Origin: Nocardia australiensis
Lineage (GTDB): Bacteria; Actinomycetota; Actinomycetes; Mycobacteriales; Mycobacteriaceae
DNA: 64,000 nt
Direction: 5' to 3'
Assembly (NCBI RefSeq): GCF_020733705.1
Contig: NZ_JAJFZM010000001.1
Coordinates: 248,001 to 312,000, forward strand
Positions 15,810-24,052 of this stretch are shown here, piece after piece. The notes beneath the pieces were generated by a model. The model was not told the origin of the DNA. It saw nothing but the letters and a program-made list of their open reading frames with translations, and did no database searches. Every line of letters starts with the position of its first letter. Positions within the stretch are counted from its first letter, which is position 1. Both the position numbers and the translations under genes were made by a program.

Positions 15810-17600
15810 ATGAGTACCAATCAGGTCGACAGCGTTCCTGGCGACAACGACAGGGACAATGACGGCCCGACTTTCGCCGATCTCGGGATCAATGACCGCA
15901 TCCTCGCGGCGATCTCCGATGTCGGCTACGAGTCGCCGTCGCCGATTCAGGCCGCGACGATTCCGCCGTTGCTGTCCGGCGCCGATGTGGTCGGCCTCGC
16001 CCAGACCGGCACCGGTAAGACCGCGGCGTTCGCGATCCCGATCCTGATGGGTCTCGAAACCTCCGGCAAACTGCCCCGCGCCCTGGTGCTCGCGCCGACC
16101 CGCGAACTCGCGATCCAGGTGGCGGAGGCATTCGGTCGCTACGCCACCCACATACCCGGGTTGCACGTGCTGCCGATCTACGGCGGCCAGGCATACGGCG
16201 TCCAGCTGTCGGGGCTGCGCCGTGGCGCGCATGTGGTCGTCGGTACGCCCGGCCGCGTGATCGACCATCTGGAAAAGGGCACCCTCGACCTGTCCGAGCT
16301 TCAGTATCTGGTGCTGGACGAGGCCGACGAGATGCTCAAGATGGGCTTCCAGGAGGACGTCGAGCGGATTCTCGCCGACACCCCGGCCGAGAAACAGGTC
16401 GCGCTGTTCTCCGCGACGATGCCCTCGGCCATCCGCAGCATCTCCAAGAAGTACCTGCGCGACCCGGTCGAGATCACGGTGAAGTCGAAGTCCTCGACCA
16501 ACACCAACATCACCCAGCGCTGGGTACAGGTATCGCATCAGCGCAAGCTGGACGCGCTCACCCGGATTCTCGAGGTCGAGTCGTTCGAGGCGATGATCAT
16601 CTTCGTCCGCACCAAGCAGGCCACCGAGGAGCTCGCCGAAAAACTGCGCTCCCGTGGCTTTTCCGCGGCGGCGATCAACGGCGATATCGCACAGAACCAG
16701 CGCGAACGCACCATCGGCCAGCTCAAGTCGGGTGCGCTGGACATTCTGGTCGCCACCGATGTGGCCGCCCGTGGTCTGGATGTGGACCGCATCTCGCACG
16801 TGGTCAACTACGACATCCCGCACGACACCGAGTCCTATGTGCACCGCATCGGCCGCACCGGGCGTGCCGGGCGCAGCGGTGAGGCACTGCTTTTCGTCGC
16901 GCCGCGCGAACGGCACCTGCTCAAGTCGATCGAGCGGGCCACCAGGCATCCACTGACCGAGATGCAGCTGCCGAGCGTGGACGACGTCAACGCACAGCGC
17001 GTCGCCAAGTTCGGTGACGACATCACCGAAAACCTGACCTCCTCGAACGTCGCGCTGTTCCGTCGGCTCATCGAGGATTACGAACGCGAGCACGACATTC
17101 CGCTCGTCGATATCGCGGCGGCACTCGCGGTGCTCTCCCGCGACGGCGACAACTTCCTGATGCAGCCCGAACCGCCGGAGCCGGAACGTCCGCGCCGGGA
17201 ACCCCGCGAGCGCGCACCGCGTCGATTCGACGACGAGGACGGCCCGCGCGGCGGTTCCCATCATCGGGCTACGGGCGCAGAGTTGGTTACCTACCGGATC
17301 AGCGTCGGCAAGCGCCATCGGGTCGTGCCCGGCGCGATCGTCGGCGCGATCGCCAACGAGGGCGGGCTGCGGCGCAGCGACTTCGGGCATATCAGTATCC
17401 GCCCGGATCACAGCCTGGTCGAGCTGCCAGCCAACCTGCCCGCCGAAACGCTGGAAGCCTTGCGGCGCACCAGGATCAGTGGCCAGCTCATTCAGCTGAC
17501 GCCCGATTACGGCCCGCCGGGACAGCGCCCGTTCAACCGTGGACCGCGCCGCGAGAGCGCCACCGGAAAGCGACCGGAACGGCGCAAGCCACGCTCCTGA
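15810..17600 (+). CDS. deaD: DEAD-box ATP-dependent RNA helicase (DeaD/CsdA)
   Basis: A 596-residue RNA helicase that unwinds structured RNA in ribosome assembly and mRNA turnover. The motifs are in order and intact: Q motif (FADLGINDRIL...PSPIQ), Walker A AQTGTGKT with Lys70, PTRELA, GTPGR, DEAD at 170-173, SAT, then in domain two IIFVRTKQ, DVAARGLD and HRIGRTGR. After a charged Arg/Glu/Pro linker, the C-terminal ~75 residues (from VTYRISVGKRHRV) form the DbpA-type RNA-binding domain of CsdA proteins. It ends in a basic RRESATGKRPERRKPRS tail. The M. tuberculosis counterpart is Rv1253 (from memory). The ATG at 15810 is the only start consistent with the short gap to the divergent nitrilase. 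Confidence 0.96.
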   Translation: MSTNQVDSVPGDNDRDNDGPTFADLGINDRILAAISDVGYESPSPIQAATIPPLLSGADVVGLAQTGTGKTAAFAIPILMGLETSGKLPRALVLAPTRELAIQVAEAFGRYATHIPGLHVLPIYGGQAYGVQLSGLRRGAHVVVGTPGRVIDHLEKGTLDLSELQYLVLDEADEMLKMGFQEDVERILADTPAEKQVALFSATMPSAIRSISKKYLRDPVEITVKSKSSTNTNITQRWVQVSHQRKLDALTRILEVESFEAMIIFVRTKQATEELAEKLRSRGFSAAAINGDIAQNQRERTIGQLKSGALDILVATDVAARGLDVDRISHVVNYDIPHDTESYVHRIGRTGRAGRSGEALLFVAPRERHLLKSIERATRHPLTEMQLPSVDDVNAQRVAKFGDDITENLTSSNVALFRRLIEDYEREHDIPLVDIAAALAVLSRDGDNFLMQPEPPEPERPRREPRERAPRRFDDEDGPRGGSHHRATGAELVTYRISVGKRHRVVPGAIVGAIANEGGLRRSDFGHISIRPDHSLVELPANLPAETLEALRRTRISGQLIQLTPDYGPPGQRPFNRGPRRESATGKRPERRKPRS

Positions 17601-17677
17601 ACCGGGGAGGGTTCATCGAGGTCAGGCGCGCTAGCTACAGTGTTGCCGTCCGGCGTGTATTGCAGCGCTAGTCGGTA

Positions 17678-17720
17678 GCGGGCGTCCCGCGAAGACCGGG
17701 GGCGGGTGTCCCGCAAAGAC
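17678..17720 (+). repeat. Tandem 19 bp repeat, each a small hairpin, in 5' leader
   Basis: Two copies of a 19-base unit, 17678-17696 and 17702-17720, 24 bases apart. Each begins with a 5 bp stem (GCGGG and CCCGC around CGT or TGT) and ends with (A/G)AAGAC. They end three bases before the AGGAGG ribosome site of the TTG-started gene at 17735. Confidence 0.6.
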
Positions 17721-17734
17721 ACAGGAGGGCCGCG

Positions 17735-20700
17735 TTGTTCGTGTTCGGTGATCGTGTCGTCTGCACCGCCGTCGACCTCGTGCGCGCGGCGCGTTGTGAG
17801 TTTGCGTTGCTGCGTGCCCTCGATACCGAACTGGGCATGATCGCGCCAATGGCGGACGCGCGATCCGGGCCGGTGTCGCGACCGGGCGTGAGACACGATG
17901 ATTCCCGCGAACGCAGGCTCGCGGACCTGCGGGCCCGCTTCGGCGCCGCGATGGTGGAAATCCATTGCGACGCGCGCGAGTCCGACGAGCCCTCGACCCG
18001 TATCGCCGCATTGCACGCCGCGCACGCCGAAACCGTCGCCGCGTTACGATCCGGCGTGCAGGTGGTCGGCGGGGCCACTTTCTTCGACGGACGATTCGCC
18101 TGCTCCGCCGATTTTCTGGTGCGGGCGGGTCATCGGGTCCGCTACACCGTGCACGGCACCGCGTCGGGCCCGGATGATCACGTGGGTGCGGCGCTGGAAT
18201 TGGCCGCGTGCGCCGAGGCGTTGGACGCCGACGGCGCCTTGACAGCACCGACCGTCCGGCTACATCACGGTGCGCGAGGCACCGCGCACGCGCTCACAAA
18301 TCTGCTGCCGGTCTATCTCGCGCGCCGTAGCCGGGTGGAAAGCATGCTGGACGACAAGTTGAGCGAGCTGCTGCCGGTGCAGTGGGGCGATCCGCGTTAT
18401 CTCGCCTGCGGGCATTGCGCCACCTGCACCGATGCGATCGCGACGGCACGCGATCTGCTGCTGGTCGCCGGGATGCCTCGCACCGCCCGAGCACGGTTGC
18501 GCGAGGCGGGTGTCGCCACTATCGACCGGCTGGCGACCACCGCGTCCACGGTGCCCGGCCTACCGCCGCGAACCTTCGACGTGCTTCGGAAACAGGCCGA
18601 AATCCAGCTGCGCCGCGAGGATTCCGGGCAACCGGCACATCATCTCGTCGACGCGATCGCGCTCGGCGCGCTACCACCACCCTCTCCTGGCGACCTCTCG
18701 CTCACCTTCGACGCGGGTCAGGCTGGCAGGCCAGTCGGCATCGAGATCGGCGGGCCCGGCACCGTGCACTTGTCCCTACGACTGGAACCCGGTGACGATG
18801 CCGGTCAGCGGCACGCGCTCGAGCAGGTGCTCGGCTATTTCCAGCAGCGCCGCCGGATGTATCCGGAGATGCACATCTACCACTATTCGTCCGGGGTCCG
18901 GTCGGCATTGCTGCGCTGGACCGGCGCGCACGGTATCGGTGAGGAGGCCGCCGACGCGCTGCTACACGCGGGCGTGCTGGTCGACCTGTATCCGACCGTG
19001 CGTAACGCGCTGCTCATCGGGGAGCAGTCCTACCGGCTCGACATGCTGGCACGGTTGCTACCCGGTGCGGCGCATTCGTCGACAACCGAACGTGATTGTG
19101 TCACGGTGCTGCGGCTGCGGGACTGGCTGGTGGACCGGGCCGCCGAACAACGGATCGACCCGCAGGCCGTAACGCTGGAGCGAGCCAGCTCGTGGTGCCT
19201 GGTGACCGGCCCCGGCGAACTGGACGCGGGTCCGCAGGCCCGGCCCTCCTCGATCGAAGCGGCGCTCGCGGAATACGCGGCGGCACACGATGAACCGCAT
19301 CATCCGGCCGCCCTGATGGCCGCGGCGCTCGGCTACCACCGGCGCGAACGCCAGCCGCTGTGGTGGGCGCACGCCGACCGGCTCAGTCATCCGGTCGACG
19401 AATGGCCCGACGCCCCCGGTGTGCTCGTCGCCGACTGGGGCACGGTGGACACCAAATGGCATCGCAGCCCGGACCGGGCGACGATGCGCCGGTATCTCAC
19501 GTTGACCGGCCGGATCGGTGTCGGCTGGGGCACCGAGGCAGGTGTGCGAACGGCTGGTGGGGCGGGCCCGAATACGGCGGGCGCGGTGGCGGCGAAAACC
19601 GTACTCGCGCCGGGCACCACTGTGTACACCTTTTACGACCGCCCGGTCGCCGCGGGCATGGTGACCGCGGTCGGCAGGCGGGCCACCGCCGTCGCCACCG
19701 TGCTCGGTTGTTCGGTCGATGCCGATTTCGACGACGCCGTGCGACTGGAAGAACTGCTGTCGGATGGCTGCGAACCCTATGACGAGTTACCGACCGCGAT
19801 CGCGCCCGGTCTCCCTGCCTGGGACGAAACCACCGAGACCGCAGTCGAATTCGTCGCCCAAGAGCTGCTGATGGCGCTACCGGAGATTCCCTCCGGCGCC
19901 GCGTTCGACATCCTGGCCCGCCGCAGGCCACGGCTGCTGCGATCGGGCACGCTCCCCGAGGTGCACGGCGATCACGCGGCGGCCATCACCAAGGCCGTGC
20001 GCGAGCTGGATCACTCCTACCTCGCGGTGCAGGGCCCGTCGGGCACCGGAAAGCTCTCCACCGCCGCACGCGCGATCGAGCGGCTGGTCACCCGACACAA
20101 ATGGCGCATAGGCATTGTCGCGCAGGCACATTCGACCGTAGAGAACCTGCTCGACCTGATCGTCGAGATCGGGGTTCTACCGGAGTTGGTGGCGAAGAAG
20201 GACGTCGCGGCCGTGGCGCCCGAGTGGGCCGTCATCGACGGCTCCCGGTATGCGCGGTTCCTGGACAATGCCGTCAACGGGTGTGTAATCGGTGGCGCCC
20301 CGGCGGATTTCGCAAATGACGAGCTGATATCGCACGAGCGGCTCGACCTGCTGGTCATTGCCGACGCGGGTTCTTTTCCGCTGGCCGAGACCGTCGCGGT
20401 CGCGGTCAGTGCGCGAAACCTGTTGCTGTTGGGCGATCCAGCGCCGCCGACCACGCGCAGCGCCCATCCGGAACCGGTCGGTGAATCGGTGCTCGGCTGG
20501 CTCACCGAGGGGCGCAATACCCTGCCCACGGAGCGCGGCTACTTCCTGGACCGAACTTGGCGGATGCATCCACGGGTCTGCGAACCGATTTCCCGCCTGT
20601 ACTACGACAGCAGGCTGCGGGCCAACGAAACCGTCACACTCGCACGACAACTCGACGGCGTGCCGCCGGGGGTGGACACCGTCCTGGTGAGCCACACCGG

Positions 20701-21136
20701 TAACTCGCTCGAGTCGCCGGCCGAGGCGCGCGAGGTGGTCCGCCGGGTACGCGCACTACTCGGCCTGCCCTGGACCATCGGCGCGCTCACGCGGCGGCTG
20801 CATCCGCACGATATCTTCGTCGTCGCGCCCTACAGCGCCCAGGTCGGTTTGATCCGAACCCTGTTGGCACGCGCGAAGATCGAGGATGTGCTGGTCGGCA
20901 CGGCCGACCGTTTCCGGGGCCGCGAGGCCGCCGTGGTGTTGCTCTCGATGACCACGTCCAGCCCGGCCGACGCACCATATGGGATGCCGTTCCTGCTGTC
21001 GCGCAGCCTGATTCAGGCCACCCTGTGCCGGGCGATGTGGAAGGCGATCATCATTCGCTCGCCGCTGCTCACCGAATATCTGCCCGCCGCGCCGGAGGAT
21101 CTACCAGACCTGGCGCGCTTCCTGCGTCTGGGTTAG
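17735..21136 (+). CDS. RecB-like nuclease / SF1 helicase fusion with eroded active sites
   Basis: An 1133-residue protein of the TM0106-type layout. N-terminal RecB-like nuclease region (about 1-215), Cys-containing and helix-hairpin segment (CGHCATC, then ARLREAGVATIDRLATT, about 225-300), RNase H-like middle, C-terminal Upf1/Dna2-like helicase (about 755-1133). Fold landmarks are kept: SADFLVR, LDRTWRMHPRVCEPIS, VVAPYSAQVGLIRTLL. The catalytic motifs are not. Walker A is GPSGTGK-Leu (Leu774 after Lys773). Walker B reads Ala-Asp-Ala-Gly (876-879) where DEAG/DEAS is expected, motif III is GDPAPPT, and motif VI is ATLCRAM. In the nuclease, the expected Asp-x-Lys is His-Gly-Thr (140-142) and QxxxY is replaced (LELAACAEA). 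The TTG start is supported by AGGAGGG. From memory it corresponds to Rv1251c, also near deaD. It is probably structural or nucleic-acid-binding rather than catalytic (inference). Confidence 0.85.
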   Translation: MFVFGDRVVCTAVDLVRAARCEFALLRALDTELGMIAPMADARSGPVSRPGVRHDDSRERRLADLRARFGAAMVEIHCDARESDEPSTRIAALHAAHAETVAALRSGVQVVGGATFFDGRFACSADFLVRAGHRVRYTVHGTASGPDDHVGAALELAACAEALDADGALTAPTVRLHHGARGTAHALTNLLPVYLARRSRVESMLDDKLSELLPVQWGDPRYLACGHCATCTDAIATARDLLLVAGMPRTARARLREAGVATIDRLATTASTVPGLPPRTFDVLRKQAEIQLRREDSGQPAHHLVDAIALGALPPPSPGDLSLTFDAGQAGRPVGIEIGGPGTVHLSLRLEPGDDAGQRHALEQVLGYFQQRRRMYPEMHIYHYSSGVRSALLRWTGAHGIGEEAADALLHAGVLVDLYPTVRNALLIGEQSYRLDMLARLLPGAAHSSTTERDCVTVLRLRDWLVDRAAEQRIDPQAVTLERASSWCLVTGPGELDAGPQARPSSIEAALAEYAAAHDEPHHPAALMAAALGYHRRERQPLWWAHADRLSHPVDEWPDAPGVLVADWGTVDTKWHRSPDRATMRRYLTLTGRIGVGWGTEAGVRTAGGAGPNTAGAVAAKTVLAPGTTVYTFYDRPVAAGMVTAVGRRATAVATVLGCSVDADFDDAVRLEELLSDGCEPYDELPTAIAPGLPAWDETTETAVEFVAQELLMALPEIPSGAAFDILARRRPRLLRSGTLPEVHGDHAAAITKAVRELDHSYLAVQGPSGTGKLSTAARAIERLVTRHKWRIGIVAQAHSTVENLLDLIVEIGVLPELVAKKDVAAVAPEWAVIDGSRYARFLDNAVNGCVIGGAPADFANDELISHERLDLLVIADAGSFPLAETVAVAVSARNLLLLGDPAPPTTRSAHPEPVGESVLGWLTEGRNTLPTERGYFLDRTWRMHPRVCEPISRLYYDSRLRANETVTLARQLDGVPPGVDTVLVSHTGNSLESPAEAREVVRRVRALLGLPWTIGALTRRLHPHDIFVVAPYSAQVGLIRTLLARAKIEDVLVGTADRFRGREAAVVLLSMTTSSPADAPYGMPFLLSRSLIQATLCRAMWKAIIIRSPLLTEYLPAAPEDLPDLARFLRLG

Positions 21137-22311
21137 CCGAAGCAGTTGCCCTCGCCCCGATAGGTGGGCACCGTGGTGCGGCCGCCGTCGCCATCGACCA
21201 GGTGGATACGGTCGAAACGCTCACAGAGTTCGCCCGCCTTCGCGTGCCGGAACCACACCCGGTCACCGATCTCCACTTCCCCAGCGCCGGACAGCGGGGT
21301 CTGCACCTCTCCGGCGCCTTCGGTGCCGATCAGCCGTAAGCCCGTTGGCCACACCGGTTTCGGCACCCGCGCCGGACCGGCTGGTCCCGAGGCGATGTAG
21401 CCGCCCGCGAAAACCGTGGCAATCGACGGCGTGGGTTTGCGCAACACGGACGTCGCGAAGAACAGCGCGGGGCGCGGAGTGAAGGAACGGTAGTGATCGA
21501 ACAGCGTTGGAACATAGAGCCCGGAGCCTGCGGTCACCTCGGTGACATCGGGATCGCCGATGCTCACCTCGATCGACCCGGTGCCGCCGCTATTGACGAT
21601 CTCCAACTTGCCGACTACCGATCGGACGGCCTCCAGCACTCGCCCACGGCGCTTGGCGATTTCGGCCGCTGATGCCTTCTTCACAAGTCGCACAGCAATA
21701 TTCGAGTCTGGCAGCCCGGCGATCTGCGCCTCATAGGTCATAACGCCGACGACCTCGAAGCCGCGCCGCACCGCCGCACGAGCCAGCGTGGCGGCCTGCT
21801 CCGGGCTGCGCACCGGCGAGCGACGCACACCCAGGTGCACCGGCCCGATACGCAGCGACGCATCCACGTCCAGGCACACCCGAGGGCGCACCAGGTCGCT
21901 GCCGAGCGCGGTGCGCATGAGTTCCAGCTGCGCCTGGTCGTCGATCATGAGCGTGATGGACTCGCGCAGGGTGTCGTCACCGGCGAGTTCGGCCAGCGCG
22001 GCACGGTCCACGGTCGGATAGCCGAGCAGGACATCGCGCGCGCCGTGGCGAACCAGCCAGATGGCTTCGGCGAGTGAATAGGACATGATGCCCGCGAATC
22101 CGCCGTCCGCGGTCAAGTCGGTGCCGAGCACCTGCTCGAGTACAGCACGGCAGCGGACCGACTTACTGGCCACGCGGACCGGCACACCGCCCGCGCGGCG
22201 CACCATGTCGGCGGCGTTCGCGCGCAACGCGGTCAGGTCGAGGGCGGCCAGCGGCGGGTCGAGCTCAACCGTGGCCGCGTGGAGTGTGGCAATCGGCGAC
22301 GTTTCGGTCAC
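21133..22311 (-). CDS. Fold-III PLP enzyme (D-threonine aldolase/amino-acid deaminase-like)
   Basis: A 392-residue alanine-racemase-fold enzyme. PLP would be held by Lys50 in VRVASKSVRC near the start of the barrel. The beta-barrel C-terminal domain has the metal and substrate motif (GLYVPTLFDHYRSF, later VWFRHAKAGELCERF) found in D-threonine aldolase and D-serine dehydratase-like proteins: the RHAKAGELCE block carries the expected His and Cys metal ligands. It likely acts on a D- or beta-hydroxy amino acid (inference). The stop codon shares bases 21134-21135 with the stop of the convergent nuclease-helicase gene, so there is no space for a terminator between them. The ATG start is close to the right end of the reading frame. 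Confidence 0.87.
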   Translation of the reverse strand: MTETSPIATLHAATVELDPPLAALDLTALRANAADMVRRAGGVPVRVASKSVRCRAVLEQVLGTDLTADGGFAGIMSYSLAEAIWLVRHGARDVLLGYPTVDRAALAELAGDDTLRESITLMIDDQAQLELMRTALGSDLVRPRVCLDVDASLRIGPVHLGVRRSPVRSPEQAATLARAAVRRGFEVVGVMTYEAQIAGLPDSNIAVRLVKKASAAEIAKRRGRVLEAVRSVVGKLEIVNSGGTGSIEVSIGDPDVTEVTAGSGLYVPTLFDHYRSFTPRPALFFATSVLRKPTPSIATVFAGGYIASGPAGPARVPKPVWPTGLRLIGTEGAGEVQTPLSGAGEVEIGDRVWFRHAKAGELCERFDRIHLVDGDGGRTTVPTYRGEGNCFG

Positions 22312-22371
22312 CAGAACAACTCAACCATCAAACTGGTCATTCGTCCAGTATTGACGGGGTGGTCCCTCCGA

Positions 22372-22830
22372 TCACACTTCGACGGCCCGGGTCGCCAGGC
22401 TGCTGACCAGATCGTCGAGTACCACCAACGTGGTCTCGTCATCGCAATCGGAGAGCCAACGCAATACCGTCCCCTGCAGTACCGACACCGCGTACGCGGC
22501 TATGGCGTCCACCGGCTCGAGCCACTGCGCACCCGAACGCGCGGCACAGAGGTCGAGAAATGCCGCGACCTCGGTATCCATCTTCCGCAACACGTCCGCC
22601 GCGGACGGATCGGCAACACAGCCCGACTCCTCGTCCCAGCGTTGACGCAGCGACTGCACCGTCTCCTCGTAGGCACGGACCTGCTTGACCGGGGCAGCCT
22701 TGACCAGGGGCCAATACGCACTGACCCCGGCGTGCAGCAGCACCCGCAAGGCTCGAACTCCGGCGATATCGAGCGAAGCCGCCGCCTTTTCGACTGCCTC
22801 GCAGATGGTCGGCCGCAACTGGCCAACCAC
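22372..22830 (-). CDS. Headless TetR-like ligand domain protein
   Basis: About 152 residues that look like the C-terminal half of a TetR regulator: an all-helical segment with AYWPLVKAAPVKQVRAYEETVQSLR, then VDAIAAYAVSVLQGTVLRWLSDCDDETTLVVLDDLVSSLATRAV, the classic ligand-domain pattern. No helix-turn-helix precedes it in any minus-strand frame up to 23276. The most plausible start is a GTG at 22830 after GGAG; a longer reading frame extends to 22965 without any recognisable domain. It is either the remnant of a TetR gene that lost its first 50 codons or a stand-alone sensor. It lies 60 bp upstream of the PLP-enzyme start on the same strand. Confidence 0.5.
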   Translation of the reverse strand: MVGQLRPTICEAVEKAAASLDIAGVRALRVLLHAGVSAYWPLVKAAPVKQVRAYEETVQSLRQRWDEESGCVADPSAADVLRKMDTEVAAFLDLCAARSGAQWLEPVDAIAAYAVSVLQGTVLRWLSDCDDETTLVVLDDLVSSLATRAVEV

Positions 22831-23276
22831 TACTTCTCCACGAACGCTCAACGACGACTCCCTCGGCGAAAAACTCGCACCCTGGACGGCGCGACTCGCT
22901 GAACATGGCGGGCCGCTTTCGGGAATCCCCAGCTGGGGAACAGCCTGGCGGCCCACGTACAACATTCGTCAATGGTAGAGGCTTTTCGGGGTTTAAGAAC
23001 GGATTCAGTGGGTATTTCCAGACTGGAAGAATGTTTTGTTACCCAACCGGAATGCCATGATGACTACCGGCGTGCCCTGGAATCGCCGCTCTAGGCGTCG
23101 CTTTCGGCCATCCCACCGGAAAACATACCGTTGTCCACTCTACGTTCACCCTCGCCGGATCTTTCGCATCGTGTGGGCGAACACACACCAAATCCTCGCA
23201 ATTCGGTCACCTCGTCGTTCGCCGTTCGATCCGATAACACATCACGGTGACACCGCCGGGCCGATAGCCTGGATCG
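22831..23276. other. 446 bp intergenic stretch, no gene seen
   Basis: It lies between the headless TetR gene (-) and the phosphatase gene (+). Reading frames here show no domain or plausible ribosome site. It is locally A+T richer than its surroundings. The only structure noted is a TTCCAG/CTGGAA palindrome with a one-base spacer at 23016-23028, which could be an operator. Confidence 0.5.
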
Positions 23277-24023
23277 GTGACTCTCTCGCCCCCCGCCGAT
23301 CAGTTCCATATCTCCGGCACGTTCAACTTCCGAGATGTCGGCGGTTTGCGCGCCCTCGACGGCGCGAAGGTCCGCCCCGGCGTGCTGCTGCGCTCGGCTC
23401 AACTCAGCGGTCTGGACCCGGCCGGACACATCATCCTGCGCGAACTCGGCATTACCGACGTGCACGACCTGCGCGGCCTGCGCGAGATCGACCACATCGG
23501 CCACGACAATCTGCCCGACGGGATACGTCTGAACATCACGCCCTTCGATTTACGGATGGGCGAGGCACCGCCGCACGATGCGCGGACCGGCTCCACGCTG
23601 GCGCACATGCTCGAGGTCTATCGGGTGTTTCCCGAACTACCGGAAGCGCACCGCGCGATCGTCGCCATCGCGGAGTCGATCGCGCGCGGCGATGGCGCGG
23701 TGCTCGTGCACTGCGCCGCGGGCAAGGACCGTACCGGATGGGCGGTCGCCACGCTGCTGCGCGCTGTCGAGGTCACCGAGGACGACGTACTGGCCGACTT
23801 CCTGCTGAGTAACGGCGCGGTGGCGTCGCTGCGCGCCATGTTGTCGACGAAATTGGTTGCGGGCGAAGAACTCTCCGACGACCTACTCGGCGTACGGGAG
23901 GAATACCTCGCCGCCGCGCTGACATCGGTGCGCGAGCGGCACGGTGAATTCGACACCTATCTCACCGCGATCGGCCTCACGCCACGGTTGCGCGGGCGAC
24001 TGCGGGAACGACTTTTGGAGTAA
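23277..24023 (+). CDS. Tyrosine/phosphoinositide phosphatase, PtpB-like
   Basis: A 248-residue phosphatase of the tyrosine-phosphatase-3 family, the same type as mycobacterial PtpB. The active-site loop is HCAAGKDRTG, with nucleophile Cys146 and Arg152; the Lys-Asp in the loop is characteristic of this group, which can dephosphorylate phosphotyrosine and phosphoinositides. The N-terminal block FHISGTFNFRDVGGLRA (the NFRDVGG signature) is intact. There is no signal peptide, so it is cytosolic unless exported by an unknown route (PtpB is known to leave M. tuberculosis cells). GTG start with weak ribosome site. It is convergent with the truncated acyl-CoA synthetase, whose missing C-terminal domain would lie where this gene now ends. 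Confidence 0.92.
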   Translation: MTLSPPADQFHISGTFNFRDVGGLRALDGAKVRPGVLLRSAQLSGLDPAGHIILRELGITDVHDLRGLREIDHIGHDNLPDGIRLNITPFDLRMGEAPPHDARTGSTLAHMLEVYRVFPELPEAHRAIVAIAESIARGDGAVLVHCAAGKDRTGWAVATLLRAVEVTEDDVLADFLLSNGAVASLRAMLSTKLVAGEELSDDLLGVREEYLAAALTSVRERHGEFDTYLTAIGLTPRLRGRLRERLLE

Positions 24024-24052
24024 GCGGCCCGCTCGCCTTCGCCGCGCGACTG

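Noticed and set aside
22831..23276. Lost TetR helix-turn-helix hidden in another frame
   Set aside because: I read all three minus-strand frames and none shows a TetR head; left as an absence.
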